From assembly GCA_039922435.1 (NCBI GenBank), contig JBDTES010000023.1, positions 1-33,385 of the forward strand: 33,385 nt of DNA, given 5' to 3'. A program made the translations under genes and the position numbers. Shown in pieces: positions 21,532 to 28,915 of the stretch. Position 1 is the first letter of the stretch. Each line of letters begins with the position of its first letter. The stretch comes from JBDTES01 sp039922435 (GTDB lineage: Bacteria; Patescibacteriota; Saccharimonadia; Saccharimonadales; UBA4665). The notes below the pieces were generated by a model. It searched no databases, had not been told where the DNA came from, and saw nothing but the letters and a program-made list of their open reading frames with translations.

Positions 21532-22814
21532 GGTAAGTCGATAAACTGCTGGCAGAAGCGTTCAAACACGGCGTTGGTCCAGCCAAAACCAGACTGCGAG
21601 GGATAAACGCCTTTTTGGGGTGGTTTTTCGGGCGTTACGACGTTGTATTTCTCTAGAAAGCAACCGTGGGCATTAAACCAATCTAGATTGTTCTTTATCC
21701 ACTTCATGGCAATACGTTTGGCATCGTCATGATAGCCGTAGCGAACTAGACCCTCAACTACCACAAAGTGTAGCGGCGCCCAGCCATTCGGAAAAGCCCA
21801 CTGCACCGGCATACTTCCGGGTACGTATTGGCCAAGCGGCAACGCATCGGTGGTAGCCAGACCGCCCCGGTTTTCAAACCGACGCAGCGACCTGACCATC
21901 TCGGCAGCCTGCTTTTCGTCGGCCATTCCAGCCCACATCGTAAAATAGCTCGCCAGACTACTAACTGTGCCCCGCTTTTGCTTGACGTAGTTATAGTCGT
22001 AATAAAGGCCGCGGTTGCGATCCCACATCAGTTCGTTCATAGTTTTTTTACGCTGCTCGGCGACCTGTTCCCACCTAGCTGCCGTCCGTTTATCATCAAA
22101 CAGATGAGCTGTCCGGGCAAAATCCATTTCGTACTTATAAAGCAACGCGTTCAAATCAACTGGTAGAAAATTTAGGGCTTTGCGGTTAAACCGGGGCGTC
22201 ATATCCCAGCCACTCTCGGCTTCGGCTAAATCGTGCAAATAGTTTATATCGTAGTAGCGACTTAACCCCTGGTATACCAAACGTTCGTTGGGTTTCTTGG
22301 TACCCAGCCAAACATGGTTATATTCTTGCTCGGCCAGCGCCATAGCCGCTTTTAGCCATGGCCGGCCGGGCTTGTAGGTGTTATAAACGTCATAAATAAA
22401 GCTAGTCAAGAACGGCGGCTGTGATCGCCCCATCAAAAAGGTCCGCGAACCATTAGGGATAATCTTATACTGCTTGAGCAGTGTTAGTAGATCTTCTAGA
22501 ATACCCTCGACCAATTTCTGGTGGGCTTCATCCAGCAAACCCTGAACCATAAAATAACTATCCCAGTAATACAGCTCATTGTAATCAAAGCTGGCCGTCT
22601 CATCAAAGCTCGGGACTAAGTACGGCTTAGGCAGGCCCAGTAAACTTTCATCATCTTTAGGGTGAAACCGCTCTAGCTTCGGCCAATAATCTTTAATATA
22701 ATCACGGGCCACCTGAACGTCGCTAGCCGACAAATCACCGCGCCGACCAAACGTAAACAGTCGGGCCGTTCGCCCCAGAGTGATTTTAGCTTTGTTTATT
22801 ATTCTGTCTGTCAT
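21528..22814 (-). CDS. GH37 trehalase-like glycoside hydrolase
   Basis: An (alpha/alpha)6-barrel glycosidase of the GH37 type, 428 residues. Both trehalase signatures are recognisable: FDYNELYYWDSYF (76-88, normally F.E.Y.WDSY) and VQWAFPNGWAPLHF (337-350, normally QWD.PNGWAP.Q). The catalytic acid is probably Asp204 in AESGWDMTPRF, and the base Glu388 in FLEKYNV. GFGWTNAVF (409-417) is the conserved end. No signal peptide is visible, so it is likely cytosolic, unlike many bacterial periplasmic trehalases. It would split trehalose to glucose; a related alpha-glucoside cannot be excluded. It is coupled to the downstream 58-aa gene by an ATGA overlap. Confidence 0.88.
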   Translation of the reverse strand: MTDRIINKAKITLGRTARLFTFGRRGDLSASDVQVARDYIKDYWPKLERFHPKDDESLLGLPKPYLVPSFDETASFDYNELYYWDSYFMVQGLLDEAHQKLVEGILEDLLTLLKQYKIIPNGSRTFLMGRSQPPFLTSFIYDVYNTYKPGRPWLKAAMALAEQEYNHVWLGTKKPNERLVYQGLSRYYDINYLHDLAEAESGWDMTPRFNRKALNFLPVDLNALLYKYEMDFARTAHLFDDKRTAARWEQVAEQRKKTMNELMWDRNRGLYYDYNYVKQKRGTVSSLASYFTMWAGMADEKQAAEMVRSLRRFENRGGLATTDALPLGQYVPGSMPVQWAFPNGWAPLHFVVVEGLVRYGYHDDAKRIAMKWIKNNLDWFNAHGCFLEKYNVVTPEKPPQKGVYPSQSGFGWTNAVFERFCQQFIDLP

Positions 22815-22877
22815 TTTTTAAGAGTTACAATGGCCTTTAAGCTCTAGCCTTATTTTAGTTTAGGAGTAATTGTTAAG

Positions 22878-23417
22878 TTATTTTTGATCAGAACTATTCT
22901 TGGGAGGTGGTAATTGGCGGCGGATGCTTGGATTATCCATTTCGTACAGAGTCTGATGAAGTACGCCCATAACGGTCTTAGCCTGATCTTTGCTCATACC
23001 GATCTTGGCAATCGTCAACATCTGGCCCGGGCCGCCATTGGTCTGCGAGAAATTAAGAACAACTCCCTGCTGGTTGGCTAAAACTTCGATATTGTCGCTG
23101 TACATTATCCTGGGGTCAATCATAACCATCAAGGTGTTCTTGGCACCAGTTGGAGTGCTATCGTCGGAATTATTAGCTTTGTCGTAGCCAGCCAACTGCC
23201 ACAGCTCGGCTGCCGCACTATCACGAATCTTAAAATGACTAATAAGTAGCATCAAAACATCTTCACTGGGCCTGTCACGGCCAGTTTCGATTAGCTCTAG
23301 ATCTTTTTCGTCGATTTCGACGGCACCAGACACTTCTGACAAGCTCTCGCGCAGCTTCTCGCGAATAGCCTTAAGCCTAGTCCCGAGCGAGCTAAATGGT
23401 AGAATATTCTCTGTCAT
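22878..23417 (-). CDS. XRE-type HTH protein with C-terminal DUF3467-like domain
   Basis: A likely transcription regulator of 179 residues. Residues about 10-66 form an XRE/Cro-type helix-turn-helix (LGTRLKAIREKLRESLSEVSG, then LELIETGRDRPSEDVLMLLI). The second half (about 95-165), with DPRIMYSDNIEVLANQQG, VVLNFSQTNG and MSKDQAKTVMGVLHQTL, matches what I recall of DUF3467, a small domain usually encoded alone. The fusion is unusual. I start at the ATG at 23417; a TTG further upstream would run into the promoter. It is divergent from murB, with only 70 bases between them, so it may regulate itself and murB. Confidence 0.78.
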   Translation of the reverse strand: MTENILPFSSLGTRLKAIREKLRESLSEVSGAVEIDEKDLELIETGRDRPSEDVLMLLISHFKIRDSAAAELWQLAGYDKANNSDDSTPTGAKNTLMVMIDPRIMYSDNIEVLANQQGVVLNFSQTNGGPGQMLTIAKIGMSKDQAKTVMGVLHQTLYEMDNPSIRRQLPPPKNSSDQK

Positions 23418-23487
23418 ATGTTTTATAGTATATAGAGCCGGCCTAACTTGCAAGCGACTCGCGGCAACTTTCCGTTATAATTAAGAT
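23418..23487. promoter_or_regulatory. Divergent promoter region of the XRE-DUF3467 gene and murB
   Basis: Plus strand: TATAAT (23476-23481) lies 6 bases before the murB ATG. Minus strand: a TTGCAA with a 17-base spacer and TACTAT precedes the regulator ATG. A small palindrome CTTGCAAG sits between the two -10 boxes. The 70-base space leaves room for one shared operator. Confidence 0.55.
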
Positions 23488-24516
23488 ATGCAGATACTAT
23501 CAAACGTCAGTCTAGCTAAATATTCCACCATGCGCCTCGGGGGAATTGCCAGCAATTTGGTCGAAATCAGCAGCCGAGCCGAGCTAAAAGAAGCCACCGC
23601 CTGGGCAGCCGAAAACAAATTACCGATTATCGTAATTGGAGGTGGTAGTAATATATTTTGGCGTGACGAAGGCTTTAATGGCCTGGTAATAGTTAACAAA
23701 ATTCTTGGTTATGAAATGACAGGAATCGATGAATTCGGCGCCTACCTAGTAGTCGGCGCTGGCGAAATCTGGGACAGCGTGGTAGCCCGCAGTGTCGAGG
23801 CTGGTCTAACTGGTATCGAAGCACTCAGTTTGATACCAGGTACCACCGGCGCCACGCCAGTCCAAAACGTCGGTGCCTACGGCCAGGAGATATCGCAATC
23901 GCTGACAAGTGTCGAAGCCTACGACCTTACGACTGGGCAATTAACTAACCTACCAACCGAAGCCTGTCAGTTTAGCTACCGCGATAGTGCCTTTAAACAC
24001 GAATACCGGGGCCGCTATATAATTACCGGCATTACCTTGCACCTGATGAAGGGCGGGCCACAACCACCATTTTATGGTTCTGTTCAAAGCTACCTCGATG
24101 AACATAATATCCAGATTGCCACGGCCCGGTCTATCCGCGAGGCGGTCATAGCTATCCGCAGCGCTAAGCTACCAAATGTCGCCGAAGTCGCTAATAACGG
24201 CTCATTCTTTGCTAACCCCATCATTACGACTGAACAACTGCGCGGCCTTAAAGAGAATTTCCCGGAAATCGTCTACTGGCCATTACCGGAGGGCGGTGCT
24301 AAAATCCCAGCCGCTTGGCTAATTGAACAAGTTGGCTTTAAGGACCACCACGACGCCGAAACTGGTATGGCCACTTGGCCCCGTCAGCCTTTAGTTTTCG
24401 TAAATGAGGGGGCCAAATCTACGGCTAACCTACTAAAGTTTAGACAAAAGATTCTCGACGCTATCAAGGCTAAATTTGGCCTAACCCTAACTCAAGAACC
24501 CGAACTCCTGCCCTAA
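23488..24516 (+). CDS. murB: UDP-N-acetylenolpyruvoylglucosamine reductase
   Basis: FAD- and NADPH-dependent second committed step of peptidoglycan precursor synthesis, reducing enolpyruvyl-UDP-GlcNAc to UDP-MurNAc. YSTMRLGG (12-19), IVIGGGSNIFW (48-58) and IPGTTGATPVQNVGAYGQE (116-134) are the FAD-domain motifs. FSYRDSAFK (162-170) has the substrate arginine, NNGSFFANP (236-244) has the catalytic Ser239, and TQEPEL (335-340) has the C-terminal glutamate. The length (342) and the YRDS motif fit the type I enzyme. The gene starts 6 bases after TATAAT with no ribosome-binding site. Confidence 0.96.
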   Translation: MQILSNVSLAKYSTMRLGGIASNLVEISSRAELKEATAWAAENKLPIIVIGGGSNIFWRDEGFNGLVIVNKILGYEMTGIDEFGAYLVVGAGEIWDSVVARSVEAGLTGIEALSLIPGTTGATPVQNVGAYGQEISQSLTSVEAYDLTTGQLTNLPTEACQFSYRDSAFKHEYRGRYIITGITLHLMKGGPQPPFYGSVQSYLDEHNIQIATARSIREAVIAIRSAKLPNVAEVANNGSFFANPIITTEQLRGLKENFPEIVYWPLPEGGAKIPAAWLIEQVGFKDHHDAETGMATWPRQPLVFVNEGAKSTANLLKFRQKILDAIKAKFGLTLTQEPELLP

Positions 24517-24559
24517 AATATTTACATTAATATCTAAAGCTAAGCAGCGCAACAATTCG

Positions 24560-24721
24560 TTATCTACTCTGACTAAGCTCTACTCTCTTTAGTAAATCAT
24601 TCCTCTTTTTCATTGAACCTTGGGCAGCTTTGTTTATGGTTTTTTCTGCAAGCACAAATTCTTCCAATTTCGCTTGGGAGTTACTAGACTTCTTGAAACC
24701 CTTTATAAACTTGTTTATCAT
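24560..24721 (-). CDS. 53-aa basic helical protein coupled to the zeta-like kinase
   Basis: A small gene below usual size cut-offs. It starts MINKFIKGFKKSSNSQ and continues with a charged amphipathic helix rich in Lys and Glu (about 17-50). The ATG overlaps the stop codon of the upstream zeta-like kinase (ATGA), so it is translated by coupling. It has no membrane helix or metal motif. It could be a partner or antitoxin of the kinase, but known zeta antitoxins lie upstream and are larger, so this is only a suggestion from position. The rest of the gap to murB shows nothing. Confidence 0.6.
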   Translation of the reverse strand: MINKFIKGFKKSSNSQAKLEEFVLAEKTINKAAQGSMKKRNDLLKRVELSQSR

Positions 24722-25449
24722 GTGACGTCTTTCCTTATATTATCTAGATTATAGTCTAGATTAATAATCTTGTCAATATCTTGCTTTTGTGTTAATATAT
24801 GGTATTTTTTATCTCGAAGCTCTTTCTGAACCACTGCACTGATACTAAATAGCGGATTATTATCATGCTGCCTCACGACTTGCCTAATATTATTAGTCAA
24901 GCTATCTACTGCCCTGATAAATCCATCTCTATCCACAGAACGCCCCGTTTCAAGCTTTCTCTTTTTAGTGTAATACCAGGCGCTATCCGCAGAGTCGTAC
25001 ATATAAACCATATTCAACCTATAACCGTCTCTAAGTAATTGACTAACAGTTTTAACTGAGGCACCGGAAAGTCCAGAAAACGTACCGTCGATTAGCATGT
25101 TGTAGCGCCCATGTCTACTCTCGTCAATAGTACGAGCTAAAACCAAATTACCCTGACTCCTAAACTTATAATAATCTCTAGGCGTATAGTCTGGATAAAC
25201 ACTAACTATTTCATCTAGGTCTATGCGTACGAACGGATCAAAGCCACGAGCAACAACTTCTTCAGAAATTGTATCAAGAAACTCTGTCTTGCCCGCCCCG
25301 GGTAGACCTGCCATAACAAATGCAATTGGCGCCTGTGGGGAATTGACAGGTTTCGCTCCAGATTTTCTTATGAATAGTTGTGCAATATATTTCTTTTTCT
25401 TTTCATTACTAAGCCTATCAAACTCTTCTGGAGATATGTCTATTCTCAT
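24718..25449 (-). CDS. Zeta-toxin-like P-loop kinase
   Basis: A 243-residue kinase-fold protein. The Walker A motif is MAGLPGAGKTEF (46-57) after a strand, FVRIDLDEI (73-81) has the acidic pair expected near the substrate, and NMLIDGTFS (117-125) is the second conserved strand. RKLETGRSVDRDGFIRAV (164-181) resembles the arginine-containing lid of zeta toxins. Zeta toxins phosphorylate UDP-GlcNAc and block wall synthesis; related chromosomal kinases act on other small molecules. No epsilon-type antitoxin is upstream. A small gene overlaps its 3' end. A TAAAAT box lies 6 bases before the ATG. Confidence 0.8.
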   Translation of the reverse strand: MRIDISPEEFDRLSNEKKKKYIAQLFIRKSGAKPVNSPQAPIAFVMAGLPGAGKTEFLDTISEEVVARGFDPFVRIDLDEIVSVYPDYTPRDYYKFRSQGNLVLARTIDESRHGRYNMLIDGTFSGLSGASVKTVSQLLRDGYRLNMVYMYDSADSAWYYTKKRKLETGRSVDRDGFIRAVDSLTNNIRQVVRQHDNNPLFSISAVVQKELRDKKYHILTQKQDIDKIINLDYNLDNIRKDVT

Positions 25450-25455
25450 GTGCCC

Positions 25456-25461
25456 ATTTTA
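25456..25461 (-). promoter_or_regulatory. -10 box (leaderless type) for the zeta-like kinase
   Basis: TAAAAT on the minus strand with a 6-base gap to the ATG at 25449; no Shine-Dalgarno in the gap. Confidence 0.45.
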
Positions 25462-25542
25462 AACCGTTAAACTAGCTTTTGCAGTAATTAATAATAGCCA
25501 CAAGTAGCTAAACGCTATTTTTGATCTGTTATTTTCATATTA

Positions 25543-25568
25543 AAATCATACGATTAATCGTATGATTT
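25543..25568. promoter_or_regulatory. 26-bp perfect palindrome, likely operator of the AbrB-like gene
   Basis: Each 13-base arm reads AAATCATACGATT, joined without a spacer to its exact reverse complement. It lies 32-57 bases before the ATG at 25600 and would cover the -35 position of the TATTAT promoter. It is a likely site for the AbrB-like dimer itself. Confidence 0.65.
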
Positions 25569-25587
25569 AACATATGTTTTATTGTGC

Positions 25588-25593
25588 TATTAT
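25588..25593 (+). promoter_or_regulatory. -10 box (leaderless type) for the AbrB-like gene
   Basis: TATTAT with a 6-base gap to the ATG at 25600. This spacing is the reason for choosing that start over the adjacent ATG at 25597 or a TTG at 25582. Confidence 0.5.
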
Positions 25594-25599
25594 AAGATG

Positions 25600-25773
25600 A
25601 TGAGTAGACAAAAAGTTGGTCAAGAAAAGATTCGAAGTATCCAGAAATCAAGTGGTAGCTACCTGGTCAGCATACCGATTGAGCTAATGCGCGGTCTCTA
25701 CTGGCAAGAGCGCCAGCGTGTCACTATCACCCGCTCTGGCCAAAAGCTAATCATCACCGACTACAAAGGTTAA
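25600..25773 (+). CDS. AbrB/SpoVT-like swapped-hairpin DNA-binding protein
   Basis: A 57-residue protein made almost wholly of one AbrB/MazE-type domain: KIRSIQKSSGSYLVSIPIELM (10-30), then QRVTITRSGQKLIITDY (39-55). Such domains dimerise and bind palindromes. There is no toxin-binding tail and no toxin gene follows, so it is more likely a stand-alone regulator than an antitoxin. A 26-bp perfect palindrome directly upstream suggests autoregulation. The 82-aa membrane protein gene follows after 95 bases. Confidence 0.8.
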   Translation: MSRQKVGQEKIRSIQKSSGSYLVSIPIELMRGLYWQERQRVTITRSGQKLIITDYKG

Positions 25774-25868
25774 CCATTCGTTAATCCATGGGTGATGAGG
25801 CAACTATCTATCCGAGTATTCCGTACCAGCGCTTTTTATTATTTCTAGCAAAGTGGTATTGTTTAAAT

Positions 25869-26117
25869 ATGGCAAAACACATAAATCATATTCCAAAACA
25901 CAAAAAAGGTGCTTGGTTCGTCCCACTACGAGCTAGCTATCTGCCAGTAAGCTGGCAAGGTTGGACCACTTATACACTACTGGTAGCCTATTTGATTATC
26001 GTGCTCATATACGGTTGGCAATTAACCGCTTCTTTTGCCCAAGCCGTACTATTTATAGTGCCTAACTTCGTAGCTGCGGCCGTCATCCTAACCTGGGTTG
26101 CCAAAACCAAAAGCTAA
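25869..26117 (+). CDS. Small two-helix membrane protein, function unknown
   Basis: An 82-residue protein. A basic N-terminus (MAKHINHIPKHKKGAW) leads to FVPLRASYLPVSWQGW and two membrane helices (about 35-50 and 55-76), then a lysine tail. I do not recognise it. I start at the ATG at 25869, which has TATTGT 6 bases upstream; a longer frame from 25788 adds residues without support. The last 36 codons are repeated as a damaged copy at 28439-28548, on the far side of the 696-aa gene. It converges on that gene with 7 bases between the stop codons. Confidence 0.7.
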   Translation: MAKHINHIPKHKKGAWFVPLRASYLPVSWQGWTTYTLLVAYLIIVLIYGWQLTASFAQAVLFIVPNFVAAAVILTWVAKTKS

Positions 26118-26124
26118 ACTCTAA

Positions 26125-28215
26125 TTATGAATCTAACCCATGCCGAGCTAGGCCGCCCCATTCTACTAGTGTAAAACCGCGTCTGATCGGAGTTACAAAG
26201 TGCTGGGCAGGCAGTTTCTCGGGGTGCTGGAGCCCTTCGAAATCGAGAAACACACGAATCGTCGTTTTAGGCGCCGGGTTCACACTTAGAGGTGCCAACT
26301 GGTTCATCTGAGCTGTTCCCAGCCAAGTCAAGCGTACATATTTCGTCGATGGTAATTTGGATTGCCAATAGGTTAAGAAGTCAGATATTTCTTTGGAGTT
26401 TAAGCCCTGGGCCTTTAATTGCCAGCGAATAGTAGATACAGCTTGCCCAGACGGCACCACGGTACCATTAGTTATCTCTGGATAAGAACCATTACCATAG
26501 CCTTCCCAAAAAAGTGAATCATATTGTTTGCCCTGGTAAACTAGCTTCCCTGACGTATCGGCTTTGACATTCTGCCAGCCGCCATCTGGGTATTTTGGGT
26601 TAGATACAGTAACGTCGGCCCCAACCTGGACAGACACCTCAGTCTTGTGTTGAGGATACAGATAAATAACAGGCTTAGCACAGCCCCCACGCATAAACAT
26701 ATCATCTCGCTGCAGCACCATGTACTGCCCTAGTTTGTTTTTAATAATGATATAGGCGTGGGCATCTAGAAACTGCTGCAACGTCAGATTTTTTAAACTA
26801 GCATCATTGAGCGAACTCTTGGATTCGGTATAGTCTTTGTTATATAGCTCTTGAGTTAGGGCTGAGCCCGACGATAATTGATAGAGTGGCTGGCCACCAG
26901 TCGACGTACCTACCACAATTAACTGACTAGCTGCAACATTTTTGGCCACCACATATCCCGAAGAGCCACACCCGCTGGCTGCCGAATAGTAAGTACTTTT
27001 GTTGTTAACGCCACCTTTCCATTTGATAGTAACCGGCTTGGACTGATCAAGCAGTTCATTCTGAACATCGTAGTGAGTTGCCCACAAAGCATTGAGTGTG
27101 CCATAGACCTCTACTACCTGAAATGAGTCGTAATCTTTCGCAACCAGACTGTAGAACGTATTATCTCCTACGGTTCCTAGTTTAGCCAGGTTATTTGAGA
27201 TATCGGGTGAGGTACCGTAAAAAGTACCACGAATATCACTAAGCCCATTTTCTAAAAAATAGCCGTACGGAGTATTGTGCTTAAAGGTTTGCCCATTAAG
27301 ATTTGCTGTTTCGGGAAAAGTCGATAGACTTAGCTTCGTGGCTACGTCGTAACTAACATTCGAGGCATAACCAACCAGACTACTCTTAATGAACTCAGCC
27401 ACGCCAAAGCCCTTGATTTGCTCAACGCTCCCAGAATCTTGCTGAGCAAGTATTTTGTAATTATTACCATCGCTCAGTATTACCTGGACGACTTCCGCAG
27501 GAACAACGCTTGGCATAACCATGACAATTATTTGGCGACCATCACTCGTTGTTCCTATTAGGTAGTATTTGATGTCAGATGATATGATCGCGCGGCAGCT
27601 AGAGTCATCAGAGCCAGGACAAACCTGGCCTAAGCCTGATAAATCTGAGTATAAGTGCTGGTCTGGAAGTTTCTTGGCTGCATCGAGATATGTAGCGCCC
27701 ATTGTCACTGTTTTAACCACATTATCAGTTACCGGCTTAACAACACTGTCGGCTGCCGGCTTATGCTTAGTGGCTAATGCGGTATTCTTCGGGGGTGTAT
27801 CGGTCGAGCGCTTATGTGTTAGGGCGAACGCTAGACCGCCTGCCACCAGTAGAAGCACGACGCAGATAACGATAATAAGCCACTTACGAGATAATCTTGG
27901 CCGATGTCTTTTGGCATGGTCAGACTTCACTGGAACTGGCGGAATGGTCGGTGTCACTCCACCTTCTGGCACTGCGTCAGCGTCACTTTGTATAGAGGTA
28001 GCCTCAGACCCCGGTATCTCTTGTGCTAAATCTGCCTCCGACAACTTTGGCTCTACGATATCAGTTTGCTCATCTGGATCCAGAGAAGTAGCTTCGGGTA
28101 TATCTTGTGATCCCAAGGATTCATCTACTGTTTCTTGACTCGCTGGCTGAGCATTATCAAGCCCGGTAAGCTTAGTTGCTTTATCAGGTTCATCTGGAGT
28201 TAACTTTGGTTCCAT
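26125..28215 (-). CDS. Large single-pass surface protein with a C-terminal KPVIYLYP domain
   Basis: A 696-residue protein that probably faces outward. Residues 1-100 are acidic and rich in Pro, Glu, Thr and Ser, and would be cytoplasmic. Residues 111-133 are the only membrane helix, after a basic cluster KRHRPRLSRK. The long external part is mostly beta-like with many Ser, Thr, Tyr and Asn. From 512 there is a recognisable domain, CAKPVIYLYPQHKTEVSV, then NPKYPDGGWQNVKA and LFWEGYG, a pattern I recall from many uncharacterised bacterial surface proteins. The role is unknown; host or cell contact is a guess from topology. The gene has a GGGGAG ribosome-binding site. Confidence 0.8.
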   Translation of the reverse strand: MEPKLTPDEPDKATKLTGLDNAQPASQETVDESLGSQDIPEATSLDPDEQTDIVEPKLSEADLAQEIPGSEATSIQSDADAVPEGGVTPTIPPVPVKSDHAKRHRPRLSRKWLIIVICVVLLLVAGGLAFALTHKRSTDTPPKNTALATKHKPAADSVVKPVTDNVVKTVTMGATYLDAAKKLPDQHLYSDLSGLGQVCPGSDDSSCRAIISSDIKYYLIGTTSDGRQIIVMVMPSVVPAEVVQVILSDGNNYKILAQQDSGSVEQIKGFGVAEFIKSSLVGYASNVSYDVATKLSLSTFPETANLNGQTFKHNTPYGYFLENGLSDIRGTFYGTSPDISNNLAKLGTVGDNTFYSLVAKDYDSFQVVEVYGTLNALWATHYDVQNELLDQSKPVTIKWKGGVNNKSTYYSAASGCGSSGYVVAKNVAASQLIVVGTSTGGQPLYQLSSGSALTQELYNKDYTESKSSLNDASLKNLTLQQFLDAHAYIIIKNKLGQYMVLQRDDMFMRGGCAKPVIYLYPQHKTEVSVQVGADVTVSNPKYPDGGWQNVKADTSGKLVYQGKQYDSLFWEGYGNGSYPEITNGTVVPSGQAVSTIRWQLKAQGLNSKEISDFLTYWQSKLPSTKYVRLTWLGTAQMNQLAPLSVNPAPKTTIRVFLDFEGLQHPEKLPAQHFVTPIRRGFTLVEWGGLARHGLDS

Positions 28216-28288
28216 GTGTCTCCCCTAAAGTGTTAGTATCAGCCATAAGCCTTTTCACTACTAATAGTCCAGTATTATCTTAAATCTG

Positions 28289-28393
28289 TCAACGTACAAA
28301 TAACCCATAAAGCCCCATTGGGCCTAGGGAAATAACAATCAAAATACATAGTGCGACTGAGGGCCTATTAAGCTTAGTGGCAAACCGAGTTTT
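28289..28393 (-). pseudogene. C-terminal remnant of a membrane protein
   Basis: A 34-codon minus-strand frame between two stops reads FATKLNRPSVALCILIVISL, then GPMGLYGLFVR and stop. It looks like the last membrane helix of a protein and has no start codon. The family is not recognised. It lies in the 28216-28570 gap beside the plus-strand remnant at 28439-28548. Confidence 0.3.
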
Positions 28394-28438
28394 CTAGAAT
28401 AGAACTGCAGCCTGTAGTACTTAATAATAGACATTAAA

Positions 28439-28548
28439 TATGGCTGGAAATTAGCTATTTTTTTACCCAAGCCGTACTATTTATAGTGCTTAACTTCGTA
28501 GCAGCCGCCGTCATACTGACCTGAGTTGCTAAAACCAAAAGCTAAACT
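28439..28548 (+). pseudogene. Damaged repeat of the 3' end of the 82-aa membrane protein gene
   Basis: This stretch aligns with 26012-26120. It keeps the codons for YGW at its start and, after a one-base deletion, QAVLFIV, NFVAAAVILT, then a TGA where the parent has TGG, then VAKTKS and stop. The frameshift and nonsense codon make it a pseudogene. The parent copy and this copy flank the 696-aa surface protein gene in direct orientation. Confidence 0.8.
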
Positions 28549-28570
28549 AAGTAAGCTATCTTGGCCCTGC

Positions 28571-28912
28571 CTATACACCACTGCTAGATGGATATAGTAG
28601 GCCGGACGCAATAAAACCAATAACCACAATCAACCCAACTGCCGCAAGAAAAAGGTACACTAATTTCTGTTCAGATAGAGTTCTCCTCTTTATTATTAGG
28701 CCTGCCGATAGGAAAATTATATTAGGTGCAACTAGAGATATGAAGCCCAAATATGAAACGAGGATCAAAGTCGGTGTAGGGTCATTATTGACTGGGCTTC
28801 TCGAGTCTAATATAAATTGAACCACAACCACTGAGCCAGCTATAATTTGCATAGCCGAGGTAACAACTGAACATTTCAAAGGAAAAATCAGACGGCGAAA
28901 GGCGCGTATCAT
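28571..28912 (-). CDS. Three-helix membrane protein, function unknown
   Basis: A 113-residue membrane protein with helices at about 15-34, 48-72 and 84-106. A basic segment (IIKRRTLSEQK) lies between helices 2 and 3. No motif is recognised. Its ATG comes three bases after the glyA stop codon, so it is cotranscribed with glyA. There is no sign that it takes part in one-carbon metabolism beyond that position. Confidence 0.65.
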   Translation of the reverse strand: MIRAFRRLIFPLKCSVVTSAMQIIAGSVVVVQFILDSRSPVNNDPTPTLILVSYLGFISLVAPNIIFLSAGLIIKRRTLSEQKLVYLFLAAVGLIVVIGFIASGLLYPSSSGV

Positions 28913-28915
28913 AGC

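Noticed and set aside
27569..28138. Plus-strand 189-aa frame
   Set aside because: It is antisense to the N-terminal half of the 696-aa surface protein and reflects its biased Ser/Thr/Glu codons.
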